Part shown: positions 10,136-21,600 of the stretch, in pieces
How the letters are laid out: each line of letters opens with the position of its first letter
Position numbering within the stretch: the first letter of the stretch is position 1
NCBI GenBank assembly: GCA_022457155.1
Contig: JAJGOT010000345.1
Span: 62,001 to 126,000, forward strand
Source: Cladopsammia gracilis
Lineage: Eukaryota > Cnidaria > Anthozoa > Scleractinia > Dendrophylliidae
DNA: 64,000 bases
Direction: 5' to 3'
The notes under the pieces: generated by a model
What the model was told of the DNA's origin: nothing
The model's database searches: none
What the model saw: only the letters and a program-made list of their open reading frames with translations
Made by a program: the position numbers and the translations under genes

Positions 10136-12065
10136 CTTCAAAATTAAATAGTAAGAGTACGGCAAGTTCCGGGCCATTCTCACTGAAAACATGAGAGATC
10201 AGCCAGGACATCGTCCTTTTATGCTATTTTATGCCACCAATGATCTTTTGAAGTTTCCCGATAAACAATGATTTCGGACGACTTTATCCTTTGACAAAGA
10301 AAAGATTGGAGCGAAAAAAGCGAGGAGACTGGGAAGAGGGTACTCTCTGGCACCAGTCTCCCATCCGACGATTAGCGCTCAAAATTGTTTTTTCTTCGCA
10401 CGCCGCTTTTACAGCGAAGCGGCCCGTGCAATTTGAGCTTTTTGAAAAACTCACTCGTGCAAATTAATCCCAAATTGAACAAGAAAACCGTATGATTACC
10501 TATACTAATTCGCGAATAAAAACTGAATGAGTTTTTTCGAAGTTTTCGATTATCATTCTTATCAATTTCTGTTTAGATCCTTCAATAAACATATAGAAGT
10601 GTGTAGCCGTACTGATGCATCTTTTTCGCTAGAAACAAATTGTATTTTTTCATTTTAAATTCGAATGTACCGGATTCTACACTTCAAGGTTCTTGCCTGA
10701 AATAAAACAGTCTTAATCCAAACCACGAAAAACACCGTACCATGAATTACTGAAGAAGCAGACGGTATTTTAAACCTGGTAAGACGCAAATTATACACAG
10801 GCAAACGGGCGACGCTTTAGCAATTAATAATAGCAATTTCAAGATCAACTTTCTTTAGAAAGCGCCTTATGTTTAGCAAGTATCTAAATCTACTCTAGGA
10901 AATGTGTGAGTCAAATGATTCTAATTTTCCCATGAGTGACCGACGTACGGCGCTGGTTTTTTTTTTTTCTCTTCACAGCATGCAAGATTATTGTAGAATC
11001 CTATTAATTTTAAGATGCTCCTTCCAGAAGTAATGATCTGGCGGTTTTTTTTCGGTGCAAACAGTATTTTGAAAGTTTAAAACGCTTAAATTGGCATAAA
11101 AGTCAGTATAAAGTTCGCTTGAAAAACAATGAGGGCGCCAGGCACTCGACTGCTGAGTTCATCACATATCACATAAACGAGTTTCGGTTCTGTTCTTACC
11201 TTAATACAAAATCTCAGTGTGTTTTTTTCCTCTCTATAAAGAGTTCCTTTCTCAATGAACCGTCCTTTTCAGTGTTGCGTAGATGTAAGACTGAATAACC
11301 AGGGGAAATCTTAAAGGTTCTCGTGAAGAATCTTGTATCCAAGAGACCGTCAAACTCCTTTTCGGGAATGTTTTGTTACGTTGTTTGTTATTAAGAATAA
11401 GCCAAATCTGAAAACTGAAATCTTTTTTATTTTAAAATATGTATTTTATTTAAAGTGAAATAATTCCTTCTTCTCCCATCTTGAAAAACTGTTAGTCACA
11501 TTTTTGTTGAATGGGTTTTGCGGCTTAATATTTTTTTTTAGCATGTACAGCGATTTTTCAAAGAATAAGTAAAAGTGTTTGAGGTGAGTTTTTAATTTTG
11601 TTGCAGATTTTAATCGAACATTTTGACACACTTGCCAAATTGAAAATGACGGTTTTCACATTACACAATGATAAAACGTGTTATTTTTCTTTTGACGGCG
11701 GGATATTTCGTTTCAGTGTGAAAAAAGTTCTTAGACAGATAGTTTTTCCTATTTTTTTGAGAAGCAACATGAAATTATACACGAATTATCTGTCTAGAAC
11801 TGAACCATTTAGACGCGGCTAAAAAGTTAGTTCCGTCTTAGACGATGAATTATCCGTCTGGCCCCGGTTGCTGAAAAAGCGGATCGCTACAAGGATTATC
11901 TGCACATCCAGTGGATAAAATGTGTACATAGGATAATGTTGTTTGCTGGATAGAAGATATTAACCCAAAAGTGATCATCAAAATTAAAATTCAAAAAAAT
12001 TCCCTTCTCTCGTTTTACAAAATAGCGCCTCAACAAACAATACAGCATAAGACAACACTGCTGAA
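10136..12065. other. No gene seen
   Basis: Contains a small imperfect hairpin near 10370-10450 (GCTCAAAATTG against CAATTTGAGC) and poly-T at 10960. No exon can be supported. Overlapping opposite-strand frames near 11446-11822 are AT-rich and motif-free. Confidence 0.5.
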
Positions 12066-13225
12066 GGGCTTTTATTTGGCATGAATGGTCACACCGTAGT
12101 ATTTCATCCACAAACGCACAGAGAAGTTAGAGCCACCTTGTACAGCCTCATAATAAACAACATCACAGGAAAGAACTGCTAGGTAGCTTTCATTTGTAGG
12201 TCGCACTGTAGGATGTTATCTACAAACCCAAAAGTTAGAACCACTTCGTACCGCAAAATTATCATTACGGAAGTACTCCTCGGATATCTTTAATATGAAT
12301 GATCACACTGCAGGACGGTTCACAAACCCAAAAGGTGCAGCCACCTTCTACAGCAAAATAAACAGTACGAAAAGAACTTATTCAATAGTTTTAATTTGAA
12401 TGTTGGTCACACTCGAGAATTTCATCCACAGACTCAAAAGTTAGAACCACCTTGCACAGCATAATAAAAAACAATACCACAGAAAATTACTGCTCAATAG
12501 CTTTCATTTTAATGGTTGCACTTTAGGATTTCACCTACTGACTCAAAATATTGAATTGTACATTGTAATAAACAGTTCCACAGAAATTCAAAAAGTACTG
12601 CTCAAAAGCTTTCATTTGAAAGGTCGCACGTTCACGGTATGATTTCATCCACCGACTCCAAATGAATGCAAGGCTGGAAATACTGCAATGGGCTGATTTA
12701 TTTAGCGGCCATTTTTGCCAGCCAAAATATTGGCCGCAAAATAAATCAGTTCATTGCCACGCTAACCTTGTATTCAGTTTGTTTTCAGTACACTGCAGGA
12801 TTACGTCCACAAACCCAAAAGATGCAGCCACCTTGTACAGCAAAATAAACAGTACGGTGGGTCACACTCGAGAATTTCATTCATCCGCAGACTCAAAACT
12901 AAGTTAGAGCTGCCTTGTAGAGCATAATACACAGAACCACAGGAAAGTACTGCTCAGTAGCTTTCATTTGAATTGTCACACTTAGGATATTATCTACAGA
13001 CTCAAATGTTAGAGCTACCTTGTACAGCATCACACACAGCACCACAGGAAATCATTTGAATTTTCACACCATATTTTTGCTAGGATTTAATCCACAGAAT
13101 TAAACATTAGAGCTACCTTGTGCAACATAATAAACAGTACCACAGGAAAGTACTGCTCAGCAGCTTTCATTTGAAAGGTCACATTTTAGGATTCCATGTA
13201 CTGGCTCAAAAGTTAGAACGCACAT
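12066..13225. repeat. 106-bp satellite block, locus 1 (about ten degenerate units)
   Basis: Units carry CCTTGTACAGCATAATAAAC, CACAGGAAAGTACTGCTCA, TAGCTTTCATTTGAA and GGATTTCATCCACAGACTC in that order. Units here are diverged and some lack blocks. A hairpin insert at 12693-12751 (TGATTTATTTAGCGGCCA against its complement) interrupts the block. Confidence 0.8.
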
Positions 13226-14175
13226 TCTGACAGACTAATAGCTACTAATGTGCGTTCGTTTGGTATTCGAATCATAATAAGATCAGAGAAATAATTTTTC
13301 TTTGTAACCCGTTTGTGATCTACATAAAATTTCTCCTTGTAATAAAATAAATGATCAACAAATTAAAGATGCCACTGTCTTGATATTTGAACAACTTCTC
13401 CCCAACTATATATAGTCATGTATAGAGTAACGAAAATGTCCCTTGACATTGGGACTGAAATGATTAATTTTTTTAACTTTTGTAATTACCTATCGCGATC
13501 AAATCATCAAACACCTATATTTTCGGCGAAGCGGTGGTCAGTTTACTTTCTGAAGTACTAATACCGTAAAATGCCGGCTATACGCCCCCACCCGTTTATA
13601 GGCCTATCTTCCTGTAAACCACAAAATTATCCCGGTTATGAGTTGTAAGACCCCTTTACTTTTAACCCTTTTCCCACGGGTGGGGCCATTTTCGTCCCAC
13701 ATGGAACGATGCAGATAATTCCTTTCTCAACCCTTGGCATTCCGTTTAAACCAAACAAATGGTCAACAACGAATTTAGGAGGATAGATCTTTCCGCAGAT
13801 ACCTCATTTTGGAAAATCTGACCAATCTTGACAGAGTAACTGACAAAGCACGATATTGAAAAGAAAGAAAAAGGAAAGAAAGAGAGCGAGAAAGAAAGAT
13901 CGAAATAGTTTGGCTTATGCGCATGCGCCGAAAACAAAATTTAGCTTAATTACATCCAATAAGCAGAAAAATAAGCCTTTTTTGTTGCAAAACTCATTTC
14001 TAGCCATTTTCTTGCTAACAGGTAGAAAACTGGTCCAAAAAGGAGGGTTGGGTTAAAAAATGCAGTTTTTTCACTACTAAAATGCCGTCCTTAAAGGATT
14101 AAACACAAAGAACTTCAAATAGAACATGTGGAAAGTATAAGGCATGTAGAGCCCAGAACTATATGTTTAATCCCC
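13226..14175. other. No gene seen
   Basis: Includes a GAAAGAAAAAGG purine stretch at 13856-13905, which generates false ORFs on both strands. No exon or repeat structure supported. Confidence 0.5.
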
Positions 14176-14525
14176 GCAGAAATGGCAAAATTTCGTTTAG
14201 CTTATTTCCACGTTATATCGCCAAATGCCGCCAAATATATAACTTAGTTAGATAAAAAGATTCTATAGAACAAAACAAATACAGTAATTTGGAAATAAAG
14301 TGCAGGATTGCTAGGATTGAAGCGGATTACAGTACTTGAAATTTGATTTATTGACAGACGGTCAACATGGTCAAGAAATCAAACTTGTCGTTCTTGTGAC
14401 ATGTTGACTTTTCTAGCCGTTATCAGTTTGTCTGTTTATTAGTTCATATTTCTTTGCTTCTGTCACTTTTGACGATGGTTTCTTCCAATTTCAAGATTAT
14501 AAAATAAGCTTAAAGCAAGTGGGGT
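14176..14525. mobile_element. TTAA-family MITE copy, inverted, ends degraded
   Basis: CACGTTATATCGCCAAATGC, AAATATATAACTTAGTTAG, TTGATTTATTGACAGACGGT and TCAAGATTATAAAATAAGC match the reverse complement of the 38639-39032 element. Confidence 0.65.
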
Positions 14526-14564
14526 CGTGTTTCTTGCTACAAATTAAAAACATTTCTATATACA

Positions 14565-15001
14565 AAGATGAAACAACAATAACAACAAAGATATTAAATG
14601 TAAGGAGAAATTAAGACTCGGAAAAAAATCCGAGTCCCAGATGGGATTTGAACCCACGACCCTCCGTGATCTAGTCGGATGCTCTAACCACTGAGCTACT
14701 GGAGACTCTATGGTGAGCAAGGGTCAATTTGTTGTTTCATCTTTATATACTCACTTTGGAGGTTGGTTGGCTGCATCTTGATATGCTTTAATGTGACAGC
14801 GCGATGCTGTTAGTGAGTTTCACATGTGCTAGTCAATACTTGGCTGTGTAGCCGCGCGATGCGGTTCCAGTCAAGACCCACAAATTGCTCCTTGCTCACC
14901 ATAGAGTCTCCAGTAGCTCAGTGGTTAGAGCATCCGACTAGATCACGGAGGCTGGGACTCGGATTTTTTTCCGAGTCTTAATTTCTCCTTACATTTAATA
15001 T
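14565..15001. mobile_element. Head-to-head dimer of a tRNA-like element
   Basis: The left arm (14591-14735) and right arm (about 14878-15001) are reverse complements. Each holds TAGCTCAGTGGTTAGAGC (A-box/D-arm), CATCCGACTAGATCACGGAG and a GACTCGGATTTTTTTCCGAG hairpin. The left arm (minus strand) also has the T-arm GTGGGTTCAAATCCCA and pairs into a near-cloverleaf with a 7-bp acceptor stem. The right arm lacks the T-arm. ATTTCTATATACA flanks both sides (14552-14564 and 15002-15014), a 13-bp possible target duplication, and the left arm ends in a TTG-rich tail on the minus strand. I read this as a SINE-type dimer, not working tRNA genes. Confidence 0.65.
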
Positions 15002-15267
15002 ATTTCTATATACATACTTTAAAATTAATAATAATTATATACATAGTTGTTCACATTAGTAAAACTTAAAATCCGTTACGTTCCGGCTACTTTGCGTTTG
15101 AATCGAAGTTGCATTGAAGTCCAGTTGTCTAACAAAATCGTCCTTTCTAGCTCTGGCATAAAATTGCTTAACCTGCATGGGTGCAATGTTCCAAAGTACA
15201 GCACCTCGATAGCTGATCGAGTTTTTCAATACGAACAAAATCGCAGAGTTTGAAACTTAAAACTTCT

Positions 15268-15330
15268 CATTCTCGTCCCCAGAGCCCTCGTTTCGTTTGG
15301 TCAGCGGAAAAAACGAGAGCTCTGGGACCA
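15268..15330. repeat. Hairpin CTCGTCCCCAGAGC, left copy
   Basis: CCCCAGAGCCCTCGTTT pairs with AAAACGAGAGCTCTGGGACC 25 bases further on. A related hairpin in inverse orientation lies at 17032-17101. Confidence 0.55.
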
Positions 15331-15431
15331 AAGCCTTCCGGATGTCGTAAAATCCACGACATCCGTTAGCGCAAGCCCTAATGCATTAATGTACTATTGC
15401 GCTTGCTCAGTACCAGAAACCGGAAATAATA

Positions 15432-15545
15432 AACCCTGGGTAACCCTGCAATGCTCTATCCAATGAGTTACCAAGCCACATGGATGGATGGTCAATTTAC
15501 CCGATGGTAGTGAATATAGATGAATGTGAATATATGCCGGATCGT
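15432..15545 (-). repeat. tRNA-derived repeat, inverted fragment
   Basis: The minus strand reads ATCCATGTGGCTTGGTAACT and GGATAGAGCATTGCA, the head of the array unit. Next to it is the upstream segment GGTCAATTTACCCGATGGTA. It points away from the array that begins at 15551. Confidence 0.65.
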
Positions 15546-15728
15546 ATATCCATGTGGCTTGGTAGCTCAGTGGATAGAGCATTGCCCCGGTATCGCAAGG
15601 TCATGGGTTCGAATCCCGTTTAAGCCTGAATTCTTTTTTTTTTTCAGGTTGCTTTTTCAACTGCTTGAGTTGAGAGCACACTGTGAGGATCACAAATTTC
15701 ACTCATGTTTATCCGCAGTTCAAATATA

Positions 15729-15890
15729 TACCTAATTCAATAAAGGTTGCTTTGGTCATTGGATTGGGCATTGGGAAGCTGTTGTTTGGTGGTCACTCAA
15801 GCAAAGCATTGCATTGTGTTCCGTATGCCCAAATGTCAATGCCCAATTACAAATGACCAATTGCCAAAGCAACCTTTATTGAATTAGGTA
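15729..15890. mobile_element. MITE in array unit 1, about 162 bp
   Basis: Starts TACCTAATTCAATAAAGG and ends with its reverse complement (CCTTTATTGAATTAGGTA), extending as TTGCTTTGG/CCAAAGCAA. TA lies at both borders, as expected for a Tc1/mariner-type target. Confidence 0.75.
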
Positions 15891-16137
15891 TATGATCTTC
15901 ATAAATTCACATTCATTTATATTCACTATATATATTCACGAACTCACAATTGACCATCTATCCATGCGGCTTGGTGGCTCAGTAGACTAATAGAGCATTG
16001 CACCGGTATCGCAAGGTCATGGGTTCGAATCCCGTTCAAGCCTGAATTTTTTTCAGGTTGCTTTTTCAACTGCTTAAGTTGAGAGCACACTGCGAGGATC
16101 ACAAATTTCACTCATGTTTATCCGCAATACAAATATA

Positions 16138-16310
16138 TACCTAATTCAGTAAAGGTTGCTTTGGTCATTGGTAATTGGGCATTGGGAAGCTATTGTTTTG
16201 CGGTCACTCAAGCAATGTATTGCATTGTGTACTGTATGCCCAAATGCCAATCCCAATTACCAATGACCAATTGCCAAAGCAACCTTTATTGAATTAGGTA
16301 TATGATCTTC
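16138..16310. mobile_element. MITE in array unit 2, about 173 bp
   Basis: Same termini and same position in the unit as the copy at 15729-15890. The shared position means the insertion preceded the tandem duplication. Confidence 0.75.
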
Positions 16311-16525
16311 ATAAATTCACATTCATCTATATTCACTATCATCGGGTATATTACGAACTCACAATTGACCATCTATCCATGTGGCTTGGTAGCTCAGTAG
16401 ACTAATAGAGCATTGCACCGGTATCGGATTCGAATCCCGTTCAAGCCTGAATTTTTTTCAGGTTGCTTTTTTAACTGTTCAAGTTGAGAGCACACTGCGA
16501 GGATCACAAATTTCACTCAGTACTA

Positions 16526-17031
16526 CCTAAATTTAATTACTAATAAAGAAATATGACTTGCTTACGAGAGTGCTGATAGCGTTGTCGTGTTGTTGTTATT
16601 TAAAATGGGTAACCTAGTGGTAATATTTCTTTTCACCCTTGGGCTTTCTTCAGGATTTCTGCCTCTCTTTACTCGTCCCTGTAGCAAGCAACATACTTCT
16701 TTAATATTCGTGGCCGCTTCCTTATAGCTTCGTCTTCCAAGACACATACTGATTATTTTCGGAAACGAATCGCTCATATTTAGCGACAATCAGATCCCGT
16801 TATACTTTGAAAATTAGCAGCCGTATCTTTACCTGCTAAACCAAACAAAACTGGGTGATATTGGTCGTTGAATACGTTGAAATTAAAACGTTGGTTTTGT
16901 TGATGTAGTCGTCATAGTCAACATTTGAAATTCAACCGGAAGTAAAACCTTATGCGTAGAAGTGTAAATTTTTTTACCTTGTTGCGCATACATTTTTAAA
17001 CGACCAATCAAAAAATTTAAATTTTTGTCCG
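16526..17031. other. No gene seen
   Basis: No splice-supported exon or repeat signature. A 75-codon minus-strand frame at 16562-16789 has no motif. Confidence 0.5.
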
Positions 17032-17101
17032 TTACCAGAGCTACACGAGACGCAATTTAAACTGAAAAAAAAAAAAACGTGGAGCTCTGGGGACGAGAAT
17101 G
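17032..17101. repeat. Hairpin CTCGTCCCCAGAGC, right copy
   Basis: ACCAGAGCTACACGAGA pairs loosely with ACGTGGAGCTCTGG. The final GGGGACGAGAATG mirrors CATTCTCGTCCCC at 15268. Two short MITEs, or the ends of one 1.8-kb element, would both fit. Confidence 0.5.
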
Positions 17102-17330
17102 GTGGCTTCTGTTCTGTGAGATCACCTAGACATGCGCAATGTAGTGACCGACAGTGTCCCTTTGAATAAGGGTGCCCAATGCATCAACTCACTACTTCAC
17201 AAAAAGACGTGACACTCTGCCTGGCCGCAGCACGTTCTCAGATTGAAAGTTACAGATTTCCAAACCGATATATTAAACTGAAAGGCTAAGCTATGGTAGC
17301 TTTCGAAGCCGGAATAAGGTCTTCTGTCAG

Positions 17331-17334
<4 letters not shown>

Positions 17335-17370
<36 letters not shown>
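17335..17370. repeat. (TA)n microsatellite
   Basis: Pure TA run bordering the left MITE of the palindrome. Three further TA runs lie at 17623-17641, 17669-17722 and 17977-18058. Confidence 0.9.
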
Positions 17371-17372
<2 letters not shown>

Positions 17373-17622
17373 GGATTTTTGAAAAGGGGGTCCACGAAAA
17401 TTACAGCAATTTCACTACAAATAGCCCAGACAAGGGTTTTTATGACCCCAATCAGCCCGAAAATTACAGAGTCTTTTCTTCTCTCGCCCCACGCAACCTT
17501 TCCCATCTTCTCTCTCTTCTCTGTGATTTTCGGGCTGATTGGGGTCATAAAAACCCTTTTTTGGGCTAGTTTTACTGAAATTGCTGTAATTTTCGTTGAC
17601 CACCTTTTCAAAAATTCAGCTA
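17371..17622. mobile_element. Microsatellite-embedded MITE, copy 1 (252 bp)
   Basis: Terminal inverted repeats of about 100 bp (TTTTTGAAAAGG, CGAAAATTACAGCAATTTCA, GACCCCAATCAGCCCGAAAA) enclose a central 50 bp rich in CTTTTCTTCTCTCG. It is bounded on both sides by TA microsatellite. ORFs in it are palindrome by-products. Confidence 0.8.
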
Positions 17623-17641
17623 GATATATATATATATATAT

Positions 17642-17666
17642 CTAGCTGAATTTTTGAAAAGGTGGT

Positions 17667-17668
<2 letters not shown>
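17642..17668. mobile_element. Terminal fragment of the same MITE
   Basis: Begins CTAGCTGAATTTTTGAAAAG and stops at GGTGGTCA, then resumes as (TA)n. It is a third, truncated copy wedged between TA runs. Confidence 0.75.
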
Positions 17669-17722
<54 letters not shown>

Positions 17723-17724
<2 letters not shown>

Positions 17725-17973
17725 AGCTGAATTTTTGAAAAGGTGGTCAACGAAAATTACAGCAATTTCAGTAAAACTAGCCCAAAAAAGGGTTTTTATG
17801 ACCCCAATCAGCCCGAAAATCACAGAGAAGAGAGAGAAGATGGGAAAGGTTGCGTGGGGCGAGAGAAGAAAAGACTCTGTAATTTTCGGGCTGATTGGGG
17901 TCATAAAAACCCTTGTTTGGGCTATTTGTAGTGAAATTGCTGTAATTTTCGTGGACCCCCTTTTCAAAAATCC

Positions 17974-17976
<3 letters not shown>
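17723..17976. mobile_element. Microsatellite-embedded MITE, copy 2, inverted (254 bp)
   Basis: Near-exact reverse complement of copy 1, down to the asymmetric centre, so the two form a 600-bp palindrome with a TA-rich spacer. It is flanked by TA runs of about 54 bp and 82 bp. Confidence 0.8.

Positions 17977-18058
<82 letters not shown>
17977..18058. repeat. (TA)n microsatellite, about 82 bp
   Basis: Uninterrupted TA dinucleotides. They encode YIYI runs in several frames, giving false ORFs across 17620-18337 on both strands. Confidence 0.9.
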
Positions 18059-18062
<4 letters not shown>

Positions 18063-18374
18063 CTGTGCCCAAGTTCAGGAGTTGCCATAAAGCCATTATG
18101 GTAATAACCGGGAGGGCACATTGTATACATAATTGTATATTACGCTCACTGTTCATACAGTTTGAGCACTCTCTGGATTGGGTGGAGAGCCTCGTAAGAG
18201 GTGTTCACTATTGGCATAATTGCTTCGCTCACTGCTTGCAGTTTGAGCACTCTCGTGACTCCACAATGCAATCCAACAATGTGCAACCGTACATCCTGTG
18301 CCCAAGTTCAGGAGTTGCCATAAAGCCATTATGGTAATAACCGGGAGGGCACATTGTATACATAATTGTATATA
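18057..18374. repeat. Direct repeat of 83 bp, period 233 bp
   Basis: ACATCCTGTGCCCAAGTTCA through CATAATTGTATAT occurs at 18057-18139 and 18290-18372, identical by eye. The second copy ends where the retrotransposon LTR begins. It looks like a tandem 233-bp unit cut by the insertion. Confidence 0.75.
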
Positions 18375-18516
18375 TGTTGACCAGCCGGTAAGGCAGAAAC
18401 GTGAACGATAGATCTGGATAAACGCAACGATCTTTATTCACAACAGGCGGCCATGCTTTCTTGTTTCACACACACAAGTAATACCGCTGACCCTAAGTTA
18501 CACAGTCCTACCAACA
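18375..18516 (-). repeat. 3' LTR (142 bp)
   Basis: TGTTGACCAGCCGG...CCTACCAACA on the plus strand. In the element's direction it contains TGAATAAAG, a likely polyadenylation signal. Confidence 0.93.
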
Positions 18517-18530
18517 TCCTCCCTTACAAA
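18517..18530 (-). promoter_or_regulatory. Polypurine tract
   Basis: The minus strand reads GTAAGGGAGGA directly before the 3' LTR, the usual place for plus-strand DNA priming. Confidence 0.75.
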
Positions 18531-18655
18531 GAGAAACTATTAACATCTTAATATGTTTCTTAACCAAACAATAAATTCTTAACAGGAACAGATAATGTCA
18601 GGTAAGAGTCAGAGCGCTATTGTGATAAGCACATTCTAGTGTTAGTCTTTTTTTT

Positions 18656-21600
18656 TCAAAGGTCTAGTCTCTTCGGTGGTCGAATCGGTCGACCGTAACG
18701 AGATGTTTGCGCTGGACTTTCAGCCGGTGAAGGCGTAGCCACGCCAGGACTATCGGCAGTGGGGACTGCTGCAGCTGGTGTAGGCGTGGTCACAACAAGA
18801 TTATCAGCGGTAGGGACTGCTGGCTGTGTGACGGCAGGTTGCTGATCACAGGTAAGCGAAGCCTCGGCAGGTCTTAAGTGAGTTCTGTTCCGTCGCACTA
18901 ATCCGTCTTGCGTTCGGATGATGTATGAACGTGGTGTGACCTCGTTTAAGACTTCTCCGTAGTTCCACCTATCACCCCGATGTTTATCGTTGGGTTTGCT
19001 GTAAACAAATTGCCCAGGCTCAAGCGGCGTCAGTTCCTTGCTGGCAGTTTTGTCATAGTAAGCTTTTGCTTTAGCTCTTCTGTCTAGATGCTCATCACAC
19101 ACCACTGCTACTGGTGGTACAGACTGCTGTAACAACGATTCAGACACGGGCAAAATTGACTTTGTTCGACGGCATAGAAACCTCTGTGCCGGGGAGTAGG
19201 TCATACCTTGAGGCGGTGTATTCCTATGCTCCAAAAGACCATTAAGCAGGTCGGACTTTTTTAACATCTTTTTGGCCTCTTTTACAGCAGATTCTGCTTT
19301 ACCGGTGGCTCTCGCATAATAAGGTGATCGGGTGATCAACTGGAAATCATAAGCCTTGGCAAAATTCGAGAACTCTTGAGAGACATACTGGGGCCCATTG
19401 TCCGACAAAAACTTATCAGGAACACCATAACGGGCGAAGTGTGCCTTTGTGACTGAGATAACATGTGCTGCAGTGATGTCATCGTTTAACAAGTCAACCT
19501 CGAACCAGTCACTGTAATGGTCTACTGTCACGGCATACCAACGCCCTCCCTGCTTGAACAGGTCTTGTGAGATAAACTTCCATGGGCCTTGTGGTATTTC
19601 ATGAGACAACATTGGTTCTTTTGGTAGTGATGAACAGTAGCTAGCACACACAGAGCATTTGGCACTTTCTTGGAGAATTGCCGCTTGCATTCCAGGCCAG
19701 TACATCACTTCACGTGCACGACGCACCATACTCTCGCCCCCCTGGTGACCTTGGTGGAGTTTTTTCAGCATAGTAGACTGTAATGCCAGGGGTACGACTA
19801 CTTTATGTGACTTGTACAGCACACCATGATATACTGCAAGTTCATCCCTCCATGGGTAATACTGACGGAGCGCTGTTGGAACATGGCATTTGTCAGATGG
19901 CCATCCATGAGCCACAAACTCACACAAGACAGACAAGCTAGGGTCAGCTTTCGTTGCTACTTTGATTTCCTCCAACGTACGAGGGTGCATTTCGGGGGAA
20001 TTCAGTTCTAGGCTCTCCAGCTCTGTTCTGAACAACTCATGATTCTCCCCTGAGTAACACTGAAACACTTCCTCTTGGGGACCAGAGGGTGCAAGCCGAT
20101 TTAAAGCGGCTCTTGACAAGGTATCTGCCAAGTACATGTACTTGCCCTTCTTATACACCACCGTGAACTTGAATGGCTGAAGCTGAAGCATCATGCGCTG
20201 TAAGCGCTTTGGCGCATTACTTAAAGGTTTCTTGAATATAGTTTCAAGAGGTTGGTGGTCAGAGTGTACTACAACGTCTTGCTTACCATACAGATACTGG
20301 TAGAACTTGGTGCACGCAACTTTAATGGCCAAACACTCTTTTTCAATAGGAGCATAGTTGGTTTCAGTGGCCGACAATGTGGAACTGGTGAAGGCCACGG
20401 GTTGCCCATCCTGTAACAATGCTCCCCCCAGACCCGTGTCACTGGCATCTACTTGTAACACACATGGTTTGTTCACATCAAAGAACTTCAACGTCGTCGC
20501 GTTTGCAATTACCCTTTTGGCTTCTTTGAAGGCTTTGCTATGCTGCGTGGACCACGACCAGACTGCACTGGCGTGTGTCAGTTCATTAAGTGGCTTCACA
20601 ATTTCGGCAAGATTCGGCGTGAATCGCGACAAATAGTTGCACATACCCAGGAACCGCTGAACTCCCTTAACGTCTTGAGGTGGGTCCATGTCAACTATGG
20701 CTTGAACACGATCAGGATGTGGGGAAATTCCACTACTACTGAGAAGATGCCCCATCCAGGTAACCTGCTTGACTTTGAATTGAAATTTCTTTGGGTTTAG
20801 CTTAAGGTTTACTTCTCTGCAGCGCAACATTAAGTTCCATAGGTTCAGGTCATGATCTTTTTCTGCCTCCTCAACGGAATCTCCACTGCCAAAGACTAAG
20901 ATGTCATCGGCCTTGTTAACAACACCGTTCAGGCCTTCCAGCGCTTCGTGCTGCCTTCGCTGATACTCTTCTGGCCCTAAACTTACACCAAACGGCATAC
21001 GCAACCAACGGTACCGCCCTATTGGGGTGTGCATGGTTGTTAAAAATGAAGAATCCTCATCCAATACAATGTTCGTGAACCCTTTATAAACGTCCACACA
21101 GGAGAAAATTTTAGCATTGCTCAACTTTGGCAATAACTCGTCAACAGTGGGAATAGGGTACTTTGGGACCTCAATGGCTTTGTTAACGGTTTGACTGGGG
21201 TCAATACAAACGCGTATGCTTCCATCAGGTTTTTCTCTGTAGACACTGTTAGAAATCCACGCCGTTGGTTCGCTGACTTTCTGCAAGATACCCTGCTTTT
21301 CCAAGTCACGTATGGCCTCTGCTACTTTCGTCTCTTTGGCCACAGGACACCGATGGGGATGAGCTTGAACTGGAGTCACATTAGGGTTCATGGAGATGTG
21401 TAAGGGTGGGCCCAAAGTTCCTAAACCTGTATGGACATCCTTGAAAACATCCAGTACGATGGCCTTGGTTAAATCTCCCCATGGAACAGGCACATGAGGA
21501 GCACTAAACTGGCTGGGACTACTTGTTTCTGGCTTCTTTTCAGCAACAACTGCAGCAGTATCATGTACATCACTTTCACCTCCATGACTGTGGGTTACTG

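Larger units (their letters stand above)
15551..16525 (+). repeat. Tandem array of a 413-bp unit: tRNA-like head plus MITE, 2.4 copies
   Basis: Units start at 15551, 15963 and 16378 (periods 412 and 415). Each begins with a tRNA-like head having an A box (TGGTAGCTCAGTGG), CGGTATCGCAAGGTCA and a B box (GGTTCGAATCCCG). A GCCTGAATTTTTTTCAGG hairpin and TTTCAACTGCTTAAGTTG follow. The head of unit 1 folds with a 7-bp acceptor stem, D-arm and T-arm, but the loop has C at position 33, the anticodon stem has a mismatch, and unit 3 lacks part of the variable region. It is therefore tRNA-derived, not a gene. Units 1 and 2 both carry a MITE; unit 3 stops before it. Confidence 0.8.

Noticed and set aside
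14640..14710. Functional tRNA gene on the minus strand
   Set aside because: Good acceptor stem, but a Ser-like AGA loop without the long variable arm of tRNA-Ser, and it sits in a dimeric repeat.
15551..15625. Functional tRNA gene (tRNA-Thr-like loop)
   Set aside because: C at position 33, a mismatch in the anticodon stem and repetition with decay in neighbouring units point to a tRNA-derived repeat.
15268..17101. Single 1.8-kb transposon bounded by CATTCTCGTCCCCAGAGC
   Set aside because: Each end is itself a short hairpin, so two independent small MITEs explain the symmetry equally well; no transposase lies between.
17620..18337. ORFs of 178 and 227 codons on opposite strands rich in YIYI
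   Set aside because: They are read-through of TA microsatellite and palindromic MITEs; no coding signal.
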